From: Arthrobacter sp. ISL-95
GTDB lineage: Bacteria; Actinomycetota; Actinomycetes; Actinomycetales; Micrococcaceae
Direction of reading: 5' to 3'
DNA length: 64,000 nucleotides
Assembly: GCF_018613695.1 (NCBI RefSeq)
Contig: NZ_JAGGPR010000009.1
Span: forward strand, 62,001 to 126,000
The notes under the pieces are model-generated. The model searched no databases and was not told where the DNA came from. It saw only the letters and a list, made by a program, of their open reading frames with translations. Positions 22,988 through 30,838 of the stretch are shown in pieces (the stretch's first letter is position 1; each line of letters begins with the position of its first letter). A program made the position numbers and the translations under genes.

Positions 22988-23028
22988 ATCGGGCCGGGAT
23001 GTGCTGTACAGTCATATCTCGGCCCGAT
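22988..23028. repeat. Inverted repeat between DUF3566 gene and tRNA-Ile
   Basis: ATCGGGCCG is repeated inverted as CGGCCCGAT about 23 bases later. It could be a terminator without a T-run or part of the tRNA-Ile upstream region; its role is uncertain. Confidence 0.4.
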
Positions 23029-23037
23029 GAGGCATCG

Positions 23038-23111
23038 GGGCGTATAGCTCAGGCGGTTAGAGCGCTTCGCTGATAACGAAGAGGTCCCAGGTTCAAGTCC
23101 TGGTACGCCCA
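23038..23111 (+). tRNA. tRNA-Ile (GAT)
   Basis: 74-base cloverleaf: acceptor GGGCGTA pairs with TACGCCC, T-arm CCAGG-TTCAAGT-CCTGG, anticodon GAT at 23072-23074. CCA is not encoded. Confidence 0.97.
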
Positions 23112-23159
23112 CGGAACCACAAAGAGGTTCAGGTAAAACTGAACCGGAATGAGGTGCTT

Positions 23160-23278
23160 GTGAAGAAGTTGCTGATAGTTGTAGCAGCTGCAGTCGCAGG
23201 CGTTCTGGTCTACAAAAGGCCCAGGAATCCGAAGCCCGGAAGGATGTCTGGAGCAAGTCAACCGACACGGTGGACTAG
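23160..23278 (+). pseudogene. DLW-39 family small protein, single-base frameshift
   Basis: Small actinobacterial protein of the DLW-39 family, usually 39 residues and normally placed here between tRNA-Ile and tRNA-Ala. It starts at GTG 23160 with GAGG upstream and reads MKKLLIVVAAAVAGVLVYK, a hydrophobic N-terminus. The family tail QESEARKDVWSKSTDTVD then lies in a different frame, ending at TAG 23276-23278. The span is 119 bases, one fewer than the 120 needed for 39 codons plus stop. One A seems to be missing from the A-run after TAC, near 23212-23216. Read without correction, the product has a different tail. This could be a true mutation or a sequencing error in a homopolymer. Function of the family is unknown. 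Confidence 0.85.
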
Positions 23279-23348
23279 CCGAGGAGCCCGGTACGGATTG
23301 GTAATTACCAGTCCTGACATGGGGTATGATTGATGGGTTGCTTCTTAT

Positions 23349-23424
23349 GGGGGCATGGCGCAATTGGTAGCGCACCTGCTTTGCAAGCAGGGGGTTCGGG
23401 GTTCGAGTCCCCGTGCCTCCACCA
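23349..23424 (+). tRNA. tRNA-Ala (TGC)
   Basis: Acceptor GGGGGCA pairs with TGCCTCC; anticodon loop TTTGCAA gives TGC at 23382-23384. The CCA end is encoded (23422-23424). Confidence 0.97.
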
Positions 23425-23428
23425 TAAG

Positions 23429-23460
23429 AAAAGTCCCGGTCAGAAATGACCGGGACTTTT
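23429..23460 (+). terminator. Terminator after tRNA-Ala
   Basis: A perfect 14-bp stem, AAAAGTCCCGGTCA, loop GAAA, TGACCGGGACTTTT, ends in a T-run. It lies five bases after the tRNA-Ala CCA. Confidence 0.92.
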
Positions 23461-23567
23461 GCATTTAACTGTCCTTTAGAAACCCGCGGCAAGTCGATTA
23501 TCCCGAATTCTCAGCGGGCTTCTGTTGCTTGGCAGGCGTGGAACCTTCACCACACTAGGGTGGATCC

Positions 23568-24476
23568 GTGACCCTTCTCATTGCTGCGCTCGGTGTCCTG
23601 GGTGTAGCTTCCTCCGGACCGCTCATCGCCGGCACGCTAGGTGCCACGTCGGTGACCGCTTTGGCCATCGCGTTCTGGCGCAATGCGATCGGTGCGGTGG
23701 TCATGGCGGGACCCGTCATCATTCGTGAACCTAAAGCGTTCGGGAGGATCTCACGACGTGAGTTTGGCTGGTCTGCTGTGGCCGCAGTGGCGCTGGCCTT
23801 CCACTTCGCTTGCTTCATCACCGCACTTCAGCTGACGTCAGTGGCTGCGGCTACTGCGTTGGTATGCCTGCAGTCAGGCTGGATCGCGGTGTTTCAGTTG
23901 TTCAGGGGTACCCGGCATAGGTGGCCGGTTCTTGTGGGGCTGGGAATCGCTTTCGGCGGCGTCGTGGCTATCACCGGCTTCGACATGGGTTCATCCCCGG
24001 AAGCGCTCCTGGGCGACCTCCTGGCACTCGCCGGCGGCGCCTTGGCCGGCCTCTACACGTTGGCCGGAGGCAAGGCGAGGCAATCCATGGGAACGGGGAC
24101 CTACACCACGCTCTGCTACGGCATGTGTGCCGCGATTGTGGCCGTCCTGGCTTTGTTCAGCGCTCAGCCGCTCTCAGGGTTCGACGCCGGTGGTTGGCTC
24201 GGCATTATTGCCATCACCGTTTGCGCGCAGCTGGTGGGGCACACGGCGTTCAACCACTTGCTGGCCACGATGAGCCCGTTGCTGGTGTCCATGATCATCC
24301 TGCTGGAAATTCCAGGTGCTGCGATTCTGGCAGCGGTTTTCCTGAGTGAAACCTTGCCCGCCGGGACGTATGCGGGGTTGGCGCTGATCCTTGTGGGACT
24401 GGCCGTAGTTGTGGGCGGCCAGCGGCACCGACGGCCCGAAGCAGACCGACGCGAAGCCGAACTGGGCACAGACTAG
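23568..24476 (+). CDS. EamA/DMT-family transporter
   Basis: Drug/metabolite transporter superfamily permease. There are about ten hydrophobic segments across 302 residues, arranged as two EamA repeats; the second begins near GDLLALAGGALAGLYTLAGG. Such proteins export metabolites or amino acids, and the substrate cannot be read from the sequence. It starts at GTG 23568 and ends with a charged tail, RHRRPEADRREAELGTD. Monocistronic in appearance and convergent with the glycosyltransferase gene. Confidence 0.88.
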   Translation: MTLLIAALGVLGVASSGPLIAGTLGATSVTALAIAFWRNAIGAVVMAGPVIIREPKAFGRISRREFGWSAVAAVALAFHFACFITALQLTSVAAATALVCLQSGWIAVFQLFRGTRHRWPVLVGLGIAFGGVVAITGFDMGSSPEALLGDLLALAGGALAGLYTLAGGKARQSMGTGTYTTLCYGMCAAIVAVLALFSAQPLSGFDAGGWLGIIAITVCAQLVGHTAFNHLLATMSPLLVSMIILLEIPGAAILAAVFLSETLPAGTYAGLALILVGLAVVVGGQRHRRPEADRREAELGTD

Positions 24477-24494
24477 GGTGCCGCCGTCGGGCGC

Positions 24495-25370
24495 TTAGAC
24501 ACCGCCGCGGCGGGCGCCTTGCGCAGAGTTGGCCGTGTGGATGGCGCGGAGCAACTTTGCGGGGAAGTAGACCGAGAAGAACACCACCATAGGTGCCTTC
24601 AAAGCCATCTTCTTGACGTTGTGGGCCTTGTACGTGCGATCGAAACGCTGGACGTAATACCGATAGTCCCTGGGCGAGTCCTCAAGCCGCCGCGCAGACA
24701 TCCCCGACACCATCTGGGGAAGGTACTGCACTTTGAGGTCGTGCTCGAACAGGTGCAGTGAAAGATCGATGTCCTCGTGCATCTCGTCTTTCGGGTCCAG
24801 GCACGCTTCATCACGGATGGTTTCCCATGCCGAGCGGCGAAGAGCCATATTTGAGCCGAAGAGGAAATGGTACTGGTGCTTGGCCAGGCGGAGCATGAGC
24901 TGGCGCATTTTGTCGTCCGCCTTGAGCCCGAACCGGCGCATGGGCATGTCGTAGTAGACCACCGGGCCTGTGGCCGCCGCTACGGAGAGATCCATGAAGG
25001 CTTTTTGGACCTGTTCCACCCAATCCGGTTCAAGGACTGAATCGGCGTCGATGCGGCCCACCACATCCCCTGTGGCGTTGTTCAGCCCGTGGTTGCGTGT
25101 GGGGATCAGACCCTGCGCCGTCTCCTGCTGCATGAGGATGATGGGGCTTTCAGGGTATTCCTGCTGCATCTGGCGCACGATCCTGGCAGTGCGGTCCGTG
25201 GACAGATTGTCCACAACGATGATCTCTTCGGCGGGAACTGACTGGTAGATGGCGGCGATGAGGCACTGACGAATGACGCTTTCCTCGTTGTACGCCGGGA
25301 TGACGATGGATACGCCGGGAGGTTCCGGAGCATCCTGGAGGGAACCCGCAAGGGGTCTATCGGCTGACAT
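24495..25370 (-). CDS. Family 2 glycosyltransferase
   Basis: GT-A fold, GT2 family enzyme that transfers sugar from a nucleotide-sugar donor. Motifs are VSIVIPAYNEESVIRQCL, VDNLSTDRTARIV, the metal-binding region GRIDADSVLEPDW and the acidic EMHEDIDLSLHLF. It has 291 residues, with one possible C-terminal hydrophobic segment near APMVVFFSVYFPAKLL. ATG 25370 is taken as the start; the adjacent GTG 25373 lies inside the GAGG sequence. Acceptor unknown; no other polysaccharide genes are nearby. Confidence 0.87.
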   Translation of the reverse strand: MSADRPLAGSLQDAPEPPGVSIVIPAYNEESVIRQCLIAAIYQSVPAEEIIVVDNLSTDRTARIVRQMQQEYPESPIILMQQETAQGLIPTRNHGLNNATGDVVGRIDADSVLEPDWVEQVQKAFMDLSVAAATGPVVYYDMPMRRFGLKADDKMRQLMLRLAKHQYHFLFGSNMALRRSAWETIRDEACLDPKDEMHEDIDLSLHLFEHDLKVQYLPQMVSGMSARRLEDSPRDYRYYVQRFDRTYKAHNVKKMALKAPMVVFFSVYFPAKLLRAIHTANSAQGARRGGV

Positions 25371-25436
25371 CACCTCAAATCTAACACTCGGGGCCTTGTG
25401 GCCGATGGAGGCTTTGGTTACAAGCCGGCAAACACC

Positions 25437-25468
25437 GAAGGGATCCCGGCAATGGCCGGGATCCCTTC
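25437..25468. terminator. Strong hairpin between the repeat-protein gene and the glycosyltransferase
   Basis: A perfect 14-bp stem, GAAGGGATCCCGGC, loop AATG, GCCGGGATCCCTTC. It lies about 47 bp beyond the stop of the minus-strand repeat-protein gene. The T-run is weak, so termination is likely but not certain. Confidence 0.7.
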
Positions 25469-25514
25469 AGATTTCCAACTTTTCAAGCCCGTGTTGTGGG
25501 CTTGGAGTCAGGGG

Positions 25515-26492
25515 TTAGTTCTGTGCACCCTTGGCATCGGATTCCTTGCCATCGGTGTCCTTGTGCAGGCTCGCCGCAATGTTCTTGACGGCAGTCTTGG
25601 CGTCCGTGGCAACCTTTTCCGTGGAGTCCTCAACGTTCTTGAAGGCATCCTTGGTAGCCTGCTCGGCCTCAGCTGCGGCTTCCTCCGGCGTGATGTCCGT
25701 AGCTTTGGGCTCAGCAAATGCTGCTGCCGGAGCGGACACGGAGGCCTCGGTCGGAGCAGTAGTGGAAGCAGCTGCCGGAACAGGAGCGGGTGTCGGTGTC
25801 ACCGGAGAAGGCGTCTTCCACGGATCCTCGACCGGCTTGGAGGCCTTCCAGGCAGCAACACCTGCAGCGGCGGCGGCAGCAATCACCGTGACGATCAACC
25901 ATCCGCGCTTCTTAGGCTTGGGCTGTTCCTTGACCAGCGCAGTGGAAACCGCCTTGCTCGCCTGATCCGTCGCAGCTTTGATCTGCTTGCCGGTGGCCTG
26001 GGCCTGCTCCTGGACGCTGTGGACAACGCCGGAATCAACCAACCTCTGCGCCACGGCATCCACCTGCGCGGGGGCATTTTCGAGGACGTGGTGAACGGCT
26101 ACCGAGGCCTGTCCCAACTGCTCGGAGAGCTTGGGGAGGTACTCGTCCACCACTTTGTCCCGTGCAATGCCGAGCGCCGGAGTGGCTCTGTTGAGCGTCT
26201 CCTGGATCCTGGGTGTTGCGTCCTCTACTACGTCATGGATTTTCGGCGCGAGGTGCGCCAATCCATCCTGAATCCGCGGCGTAACAACTGCAACGCCGTC
26301 GGCGAGGTTGTGCGCAGCGGACTTCAGCCCCTCTTGGATCTTGGGGGAAGCGGTATCAATGCCGTGCTGGATACGCGGAACAGCCCAATTGACGGCTGCT
26401 TCCACACGCGGTGCAGCCCAGTCGCGTGCGTTATCCACACCGGCCGTTACTGATTGTTCGAGTTCGCGGGCAATACGGTCTGATTTCTTCAC
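25515..26492 (-). CDS. Membrane-anchored protein with 11-residue amphipathic repeats
   Basis: No family recognised with certainty. Near the N-terminus about eight consecutive 11-residue units run without gaps, for example APRVEAAVNWA, VPRIQHGIDTA, SPKIQEGLKSA, TPRIQDGLAHL and TPRIQETLNRA, with a Pro at position 2 and hydrophobic residues at fixed places. A helical region rich in Ala/Gln/Val follows, then one membrane segment, GWLIVTVIAAAAAAGVAAW, then a Pro/Thr/Ala-rich linker and a charged helical end. GTG 26492 is chosen for GGGAGG 5 bases upstream, giving 325 residues. The 11-residue period recalls LEA proteins and apolipoproteins, which bind membranes. A membrane-surface or envelope-stress role is an inference. 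Confidence 0.8.
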   Translation of the reverse strand: MKKSDRIARELEQSVTAGVDNARDWAAPRVEAAVNWAVPRIQHGIDTASPKIQEGLKSAAHNLADGVAVVTPRIQDGLAHLAPKIHDVVEDATPRIQETLNRATPALGIARDKVVDEYLPKLSEQLGQASVAVHHVLENAPAQVDAVAQRLVDSGVVHSVQEQAQATGKQIKAATDQASKAVSTALVKEQPKPKKRGWLIVTVIAAAAAAGVAAWKASKPVEDPWKTPSPVTPTPAPVPAAASTTAPTEASVSAPAAAFAEPKATDITPEEAAAEAEQATKDAFKNVEDSTEKVATDAKTAVKNIAASLHKDTDGKESDAKGAQN

Positions 26493-26646
26493 AACTACCT
26501 CCCGATACACATGCTCGTTTGTTGCTAGCCTACGTCGCTTGTGGAACACCGGCTATTCCTCTGTCCGAGTTCGTCCATGATTTCACCGAGCGCGGAACCG
26601 GCTTTACAGCCGGACGCGCGTTGACCCTGCATGGAAGAATGGGGCC

Positions 26647-27189
26647 ATGACCATCGCAACCGCAAAAGCAACCATCCACACGAGCCTCGGCGACATCAAG
26701 GTTGACCTCTTCGGCAACCACGCTCCCAAGACGGTCGCCAACTTCGTTGGCCTGGCCACGGGCGAAAAGTCCTGGAACCACCCGGAAACCGGCGAAGACA
26801 AGACCGGCACACCGCTTTACGACGGCACCATCTTCCACCGGATCATCAAGGACTTCATGATCCAGGCCGGCGATCCCCTGGGACGCGGCGTGGGCGGCCC
26901 GGGCTACCAGTTCGACGACGAAATCCACCCTGAACTGACCTTCAACGCTCCCTACAAGCTTGCTATGGCCAACGCCGGCATCCAGATGGGCAAGGGCACC
27001 AACGGGTCACAGTTCTTCATCACCACCGTGAACACCGATTGGCTGTTCGGCAAGCACAGCATCTTCGGCGAAGTGACGGATGAGGAATCCCGCAAGGTAG
27101 TGGATGCAATCGAGTCCGTCCGCACCGGCATGGGTGACCGCCCGGTTGAGGACGTTGTCATCAACAGCATCGACATCGAACAGCTCTAG
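26647..27189 (+). CDS. Cyclophilin-type peptidyl-prolyl cis-trans isomerase
   Basis: Catalyses proline isomerisation during protein folding in the cytoplasm. The conserved core is present: GTIFHRIIKDFMIQAGDPLGRG with the catalytic Arg, LAMANAG, GSQFFITT and the Trp of NTDWLFGKHSIFGEV. The 180-residue length matches a single-domain PpiB-type enzyme with no signal peptide. The rhomboid gene starts 21 bp after its stop on the same strand, suggesting cotranscription. Confidence 0.95.
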   Translation: MTIATAKATIHTSLGDIKVDLFGNHAPKTVANFVGLATGEKSWNHPETGEDKTGTPLYDGTIFHRIIKDFMIQAGDPLGRGVGGPGYQFDDEIHPELTFNAPYKLAMANAGIQMGKGTNGSQFFITTVNTDWLFGKHSIFGEVTDEESRKVVDAIESVRTGMGDRPVEDVVINSIDIEQL

Positions 27190-27210
27190 TCACACGCTGA
27201 ACCAGAGCTC

Positions 27211-28065
27211 ATGAGTTACGGAATTCCGTCGGCAGAGCCGTCCGCTGATATTCCGGTGTGCCCCAGGCACCCGGACAGGCCCTCCTATGTGCGGTGCCAG
27301 CGCTGTGGGCGCCCTGCGTGCCCCGAGTGCCAGCGGGCGGCCGCCGTCGGATTCCAATGTATTGACTGCGTCAACGAACAAAAACGTACGACGCCGACAT
27401 ACCGTTCGCCGTACGGCGGAGCCTTGGCAGTGGGCCGGCCCTTGGTGACGTTCGTGATTATTGGTCTGTGCGCACTGGTTTACGTTCTCCAGTGGGTCGT
27501 GCCAGGGGACGCGGTCTTCCAAAACTTCGCGTTCGCTAACGTTTTCGCGGAGAACGAACCGTGGCGGATGCTAACGTCCGCCTTCCTGCATTCCACAGGC
27601 TTCTTGCTCCATATCGTCCTGAACATGTACACCCTCTGGATCTTCGGACAAGCCCTTGAGCCTTTGCTCGGGCGAATCCGGTTTCTCGCTGTCTACCTGA
27701 TTTCCGCAGTCGGTGGCTCAGTGGGCTTCCTGCTACTCACCCCGGATCGGCCCTTGGTGGGCGTGGTGGGTGCTTCCGGCGCGATCTTCGGTCTCTTTGG
27801 CGCCATGCTTGTTGTGCAGCGTCATCGGGGTGGAGAGACCAAGCAACTTTGGGTTTTGATCGCCATCAACGGTGCCATCGGATTCTTTGTCCCCAGCATT
27901 GCCTGGCAGGCGCACCTCGGTGGCCTGATCACCGGCGGCTTGGCTGCCGCCGCAATTGCATATGCTCCGCGGGGCAAGAACCAGGCGTTGCTACAAGCCG
28001 GTGGGTTGGCGCTGGTAGCCGGCCTGTTGGCCGTAGTCACCTGGTTCCGTGTCTCTGCAGGCTAA
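27211..28065 (+). CDS. Rhomboid family intramembrane serine protease
   Basis: Intramembrane protease. The N-terminal cytoplasmic part has a Cys/His-rich B-box-like motif (CPRHPDRPSYVRCQRCGRPA, then CPECQ and CIDC). Six hydrophobic segments follow, with the catalytic serine in GASGAIFGLFG and the catalytic histidine in WQAHLGGLITGG. The 284-residue length is normal for actinobacterial rhomboids with this zinc motif. Its TAA overlaps the TAG of the convergent GyrI-like gene. Confidence 0.92.
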   Translation: MSYGIPSAEPSADIPVCPRHPDRPSYVRCQRCGRPACPECQRAAAVGFQCIDCVNEQKRTTPTYRSPYGGALAVGRPLVTFVIIGLCALVYVLQWVVPGDAVFQNFAFANVFAENEPWRMLTSAFLHSTGFLLHIVLNMYTLWIFGQALEPLLGRIRFLAVYLISAVGGSVGFLLLTPDRPLVGVVGASGAIFGLFGAMLVVQRHRGGETKQLWVLIAINGAIGFFVPSIAWQAHLGGLITGGLAAAAIAYAPRGKNQALLQAGGLALVAGLLAVVTWFRVSAG

Positions 28066-28688
28066 CCTGCGTCACCGACATTCCTGACCGGCTGACGAAG
28101 GATTGTCTTGAGCTTCTCCGGTGCGGTGCGCCGCGGATCACTGAGGTAAATCTCGTGGTGCCTCCCTGTCATTTCCATTGACTGCTCCGGAATGAACTTG
28201 TTGTGCATCTCCTCAAGTACCGGTCCCTCTTCGTCATAAGGACCCACGTGTAGTGTCTGCACGCTTAAACCCTCATGAAGGGGCTCCAGGCGAAGTGCCA
28301 CCAGTACCGGGCCGTCCCCCTTCTTGGCGACTGTCTCCCGCACCATTTCCAGATGCTCCTGGGTGACCCATTCGGGGACCATGTTGAGGACCGTCCAGTC
28401 CCAGCGTGACTTGTTCCTGGAACTGGTGAATGACTCCATGTCATCCGACCACCACAGCGCCTCCAGCGGCATCACTGTGTAGTCGTGGCCCAGCTCGCGC
28501 TTACTGAGGAACTTCAAGGCGTAGGCAACCGGGTACAGCGTTGTCAGCGCGTCTTTGTAGGACTGGGCTGTGTTGGGGTCCCCGTGACCGTCGATCATCA
28601 GGTACTGCATGACAGGAACCGTCACCACTACGAATTGGCCGTGCTTGGCGCTGTAGCTGGGGATCAGCTTCTTGAAGTCGATCTTCAT
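28062..28688 (-). CDS. GyrI-like domain protein
   Basis: Protein with the GyrI-like small-molecule-binding fold, recognised by its start MKIDFKKLIPSYSAKHGQF, VPVMQYLMIDGHGDPN and the end LSDPRRTAPEKLKTILRQPV. ATG 28688 is used, giving 208 residues; GGTGG lies upstream. Members bind or hydrolyse small hydrophobic molecules, and some protect gyrase; the function here is unknown. The promoter side faces DnaA-box cluster D, with the first box 23 bp from the start codon. Confidence 0.8.
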   Translation of the reverse strand: MKIDFKKLIPSYSAKHGQFVVVTVPVMQYLMIDGHGDPNTAQSYKDALTTLYPVAYALKFLSKRELGHDYTVMPLEALWWSDDMESFTSSRNKSRWDWTVLNMVPEWVTQEHLEMVRETVAKKGDGPVLVALRLEPLHEGLSVQTLHVGPYDEEGPVLEEMHNKFIPEQSMEMTGRHHEIYLSDPRRTAPEKLKTILRQPVRNVGDAG

Positions 28689-29417
28689 GGCACCACCGTA
28701 CTCCCGACGCTTATCCACAGCTGTTATCCACACTGTGTGTAACTTACATGGGTGTAGTTACTTCCCTTAACCGTCCTACGGCTCGTCAAAACGGAAGATA
28801 TCCCCCGAAAGGTATGGGTTTCTCCACACCTGTGGATAACTTTGTCCCCTACGGGTGCGGAAATGTGGACAAAGAGGCGACTTCAGCAGCGGCTGTGGAC
28901 AATCCTGTTAATGACGCTGTGGAGAGTCAAGTATCAACAGCGTTATCAACAGTGTTAATAACTTACATCTCTGTAGTTCATGGGTCAGAAGAGCTCCAAA
29001 TACCCTGCAAACCGGGGATCCCACCGTCGAAACCCACAACCTTTTCCCCAGCTGTGGATAACTTGTGGGTAGGGGGTTGTTGTTAAGTGGGTAACTTCCC
29101 GGTGCTAACCGTGACGAGCGGCGAGGAGCCAAGGGGTTGGCGGCCTGCTCGAAAACGTCCGAAAGAGGGCTTTGGCAAATCCGGCAATGCTGAAACTCTG
29201 AACTTCGGATGAAGCTTGTAGGGCTAATCCACAGCCCAGTGCACAGTGGGTATAAGTGGTTTCGCTCGAGCTGCTCACCGAAATCAGCGGACTGGCACCG
29301 GTTTCGACCCCGAGTACATGGATGTCCACAGACTTTATCCACCCCTGTGGATAAAGTTACACACTTCTGTGGACAAGATCTGTGGACTAACCGACCCCTT
29401 GGCAGGCAATCAGGCAG
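28689..29417. promoter_or_regulatory. DnaA-box cluster D (gene-free)
   Basis: 729 bp without a gene. It carries five perfect DnaA boxes: TTATCCACA at 28711-28719 and 28724-28732, and TGTGGATAA at 28831-28839, 29053-29061 and 29346-29354. One-mismatch boxes include TGTGGACAA (28864-28872, 28894-28902, 29368-29376), TTATCAACA (28943-28951), TAATCCACA (29225-29233) and TTATCCACC (29335-29343). This is more perfect boxes than either dnaA-flanking region. The 29335 and 29346 boxes form an inverted pair around CC. Possible roles are DnaA titration, a regulatory locus or a secondary origin. The promoter of the GyrI-like gene must also lie here. Confidence 0.8.
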
Positions 29418-30017
29418 TTAGGCCCAAACCCCTGAGGTTCCGCGGCGGTGGCTGTCCATCAGATGGGTGTCAATAATGCCTACAGCTTCCATGAGGGCAT
29501 ACATGGTGGTGGGTCCCACGAAAGCGAACCCCTTCTTCCTCAGCGCTTTGGATAACGCGACGGATTCCGGGGAGCATGTAGGTATGTCCGCCATGGTGGT
29601 GGGCATTGGAGTGGTGCGGGGCTGGAACGACCAGACGAAGTCCACCAGACCGCCCTCTTCGCGCAAGGCAATGGTGGCCTTGGCGTTAGTGATGGCGGCT
29701 TTGATCTTTAGTCGGTTGCGCACAATTCCGGCGTCGAGCATGAGCCGCTCTTCGTCGGCGTCGGTGAACGCCGCGACACTCTCCGGGTGGAAATCCAGGA
29801 ATGCTCGCCTGAAGGCATCCCGTTTCCGGAGAATGGTGGCCCAGGACAAACCAGCTTGGAACGCTTCGAGGCTGATGCGCTCATACATGCCCTGCTCATC
29901 GCGGACCGGCATTCCCCACTCGTGATCGTAGTAAGCCTGCATCAGGGGATCTGAGGATGCCCACAACGGACGCGCCAGGCCGTCCTCACCAACGGTGATA
30001 CCAGTATCCGGGGTCAC
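29418..30017 (-). CDS. tag: DNA-3-methyladenine glycosylase I (zinc-less variant)
   Basis: Base-excision enzyme that removes 3-methyladenine. It keeps the catalytic Glu region ISLEAFQAGLSWATILRKR and family motifs such as FVGPTTMYALMEAVG. The N-terminal RCxW cysteine is replaced (RPLWASSDP), the ligand His of YHDNEW is Tyr (YYDHEW), and the C-terminal Cys is absent (THLMDSHRRG). The Tag zinc site is therefore mostly missing. GTG 30017 has GAGGAG 6 bases upstream; 199 residues. It lies 104 bp downstream of alkB on the same strand and joins an alkylation-repair neighbourhood. Confidence 0.92.
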   Translation of the reverse strand: MTPDTGITVGEDGLARPLWASSDPLMQAYYDHEWGMPVRDEQGMYERISLEAFQAGLSWATILRKRDAFRRAFLDFHPESVAAFTDADEERLMLDAGIVRNRLKIKAAITNAKATIALREEGGLVDFVWSFQPRTTPMPTTMADIPTCSPESVALSKALRKKGFAFVGPTTMYALMEAVGIIDTHLMDSHRRGTSGVWA

Positions 30018-30121
30018 GCATGCTCCTCTGGTGCCCGGCCGTTCAAGAACCAGACAGGTAATTCAGCTTCCTGGAATATTCTGCCCGGTGCCTCGGACAT
30101 TCTTAGGGATGGACGCCGGCA

Positions 30122-30838
30122 TCACGATAATCCCGTGACTCGCATGGTGATGTTGATCCGGCCCCCTGAGAGTCCGCAACCGTCCGGTGACGTTCCCGGC
30201 AAGACTCTGGGGATGCCGTGATAAGCGAACCTGGACGGTCCTCCAAAGACGAAGAGGTCTCCGGAGCGAAGTTCAACGTCTGTGTATGGCTTGGTCCGGG
30301 TCTGCGTATTGCCAAACCGGAAGAGGCACGTCTCTCCGATGCTCAGCGAGACTACAGGTGCGTTGGAGCGCTCGTCCTTGTCTTGGTGCATTCCCATGGC
30401 GGCGCCGTCGTCGTAAAAGTTCACCAGCGCGGCGTCGGGCGTGTAATCGGTGGCCAACGCGCTCAGGGCTTTGTCGTTTTCAACGCCGGAGGCGTAGGCC
30501 GCTTCCACTGCCTTCCGACCCAAGCGCACCATCCAGTCCGGAAAATCAAGCACGGGACGGCCGTTAACGTCAGTGGCTTCCCGTGTATAGCGGTAAGGCT
30601 GCCAGTGCCAACCAAGGCACACGGTCCGCACCGACATTTGGTGTCCGCCCGGAAGAGTTGCTGCACGCAGGGGAACCGGCCCGTGGGTCCATTCGCCAAA
30701 GCGCGCCACAATCCATCGTTGCTGCTCAAGGGTGAGCCAGCCAGGCATGTGTACGGCACCGGGCGCAATCAGGCGGGGACCGGCGTCGTGAGTTTCCGGC
30801 TGTACAAGCTCCAGCGGAAACAGCGCGTCCTCGCTCAT
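30122..30838 (-). CDS. alkB: Alpha-ketoglutarate-dependent DNA dealkylase AlkB
   Basis: Fe(II)/2-oxoglutarate dioxygenase that oxidatively removes 1-methyladenine and 3-methylcytosine lesions. The iron triad is H151 and D153 (MHQDKDE) and H207 (AYHGIPR). The 2-oxoglutarate-binding arginines lie in GGRINITMRV (R227, R233). 238 residues, complete. Its ATG overlaps the stop of the upstream methyltransferase (ATGA), the last step in a fully overlapped four-gene operon. Confidence 0.95.
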   Translation of the reverse strand: MSEDALFPLELVQPETHDAGPRLIAPGAVHMPGWLTLEQQRWIVARFGEWTHGPVPLRAATLPGGHQMSVRTVCLGWHWQPYRYTREATDVNGRPVLDFPDWMVRLGRKAVEAAYASGVENDKALSALATDYTPDAALVNFYDDGAAMGMHQDKDERSNAPVVSLSIGETCLFRFGNTQTRTKPYTDVELRSGDLFVFGGPSRFAYHGIPRVLPGTSPDGCGLSGGRINITMRVTGLS

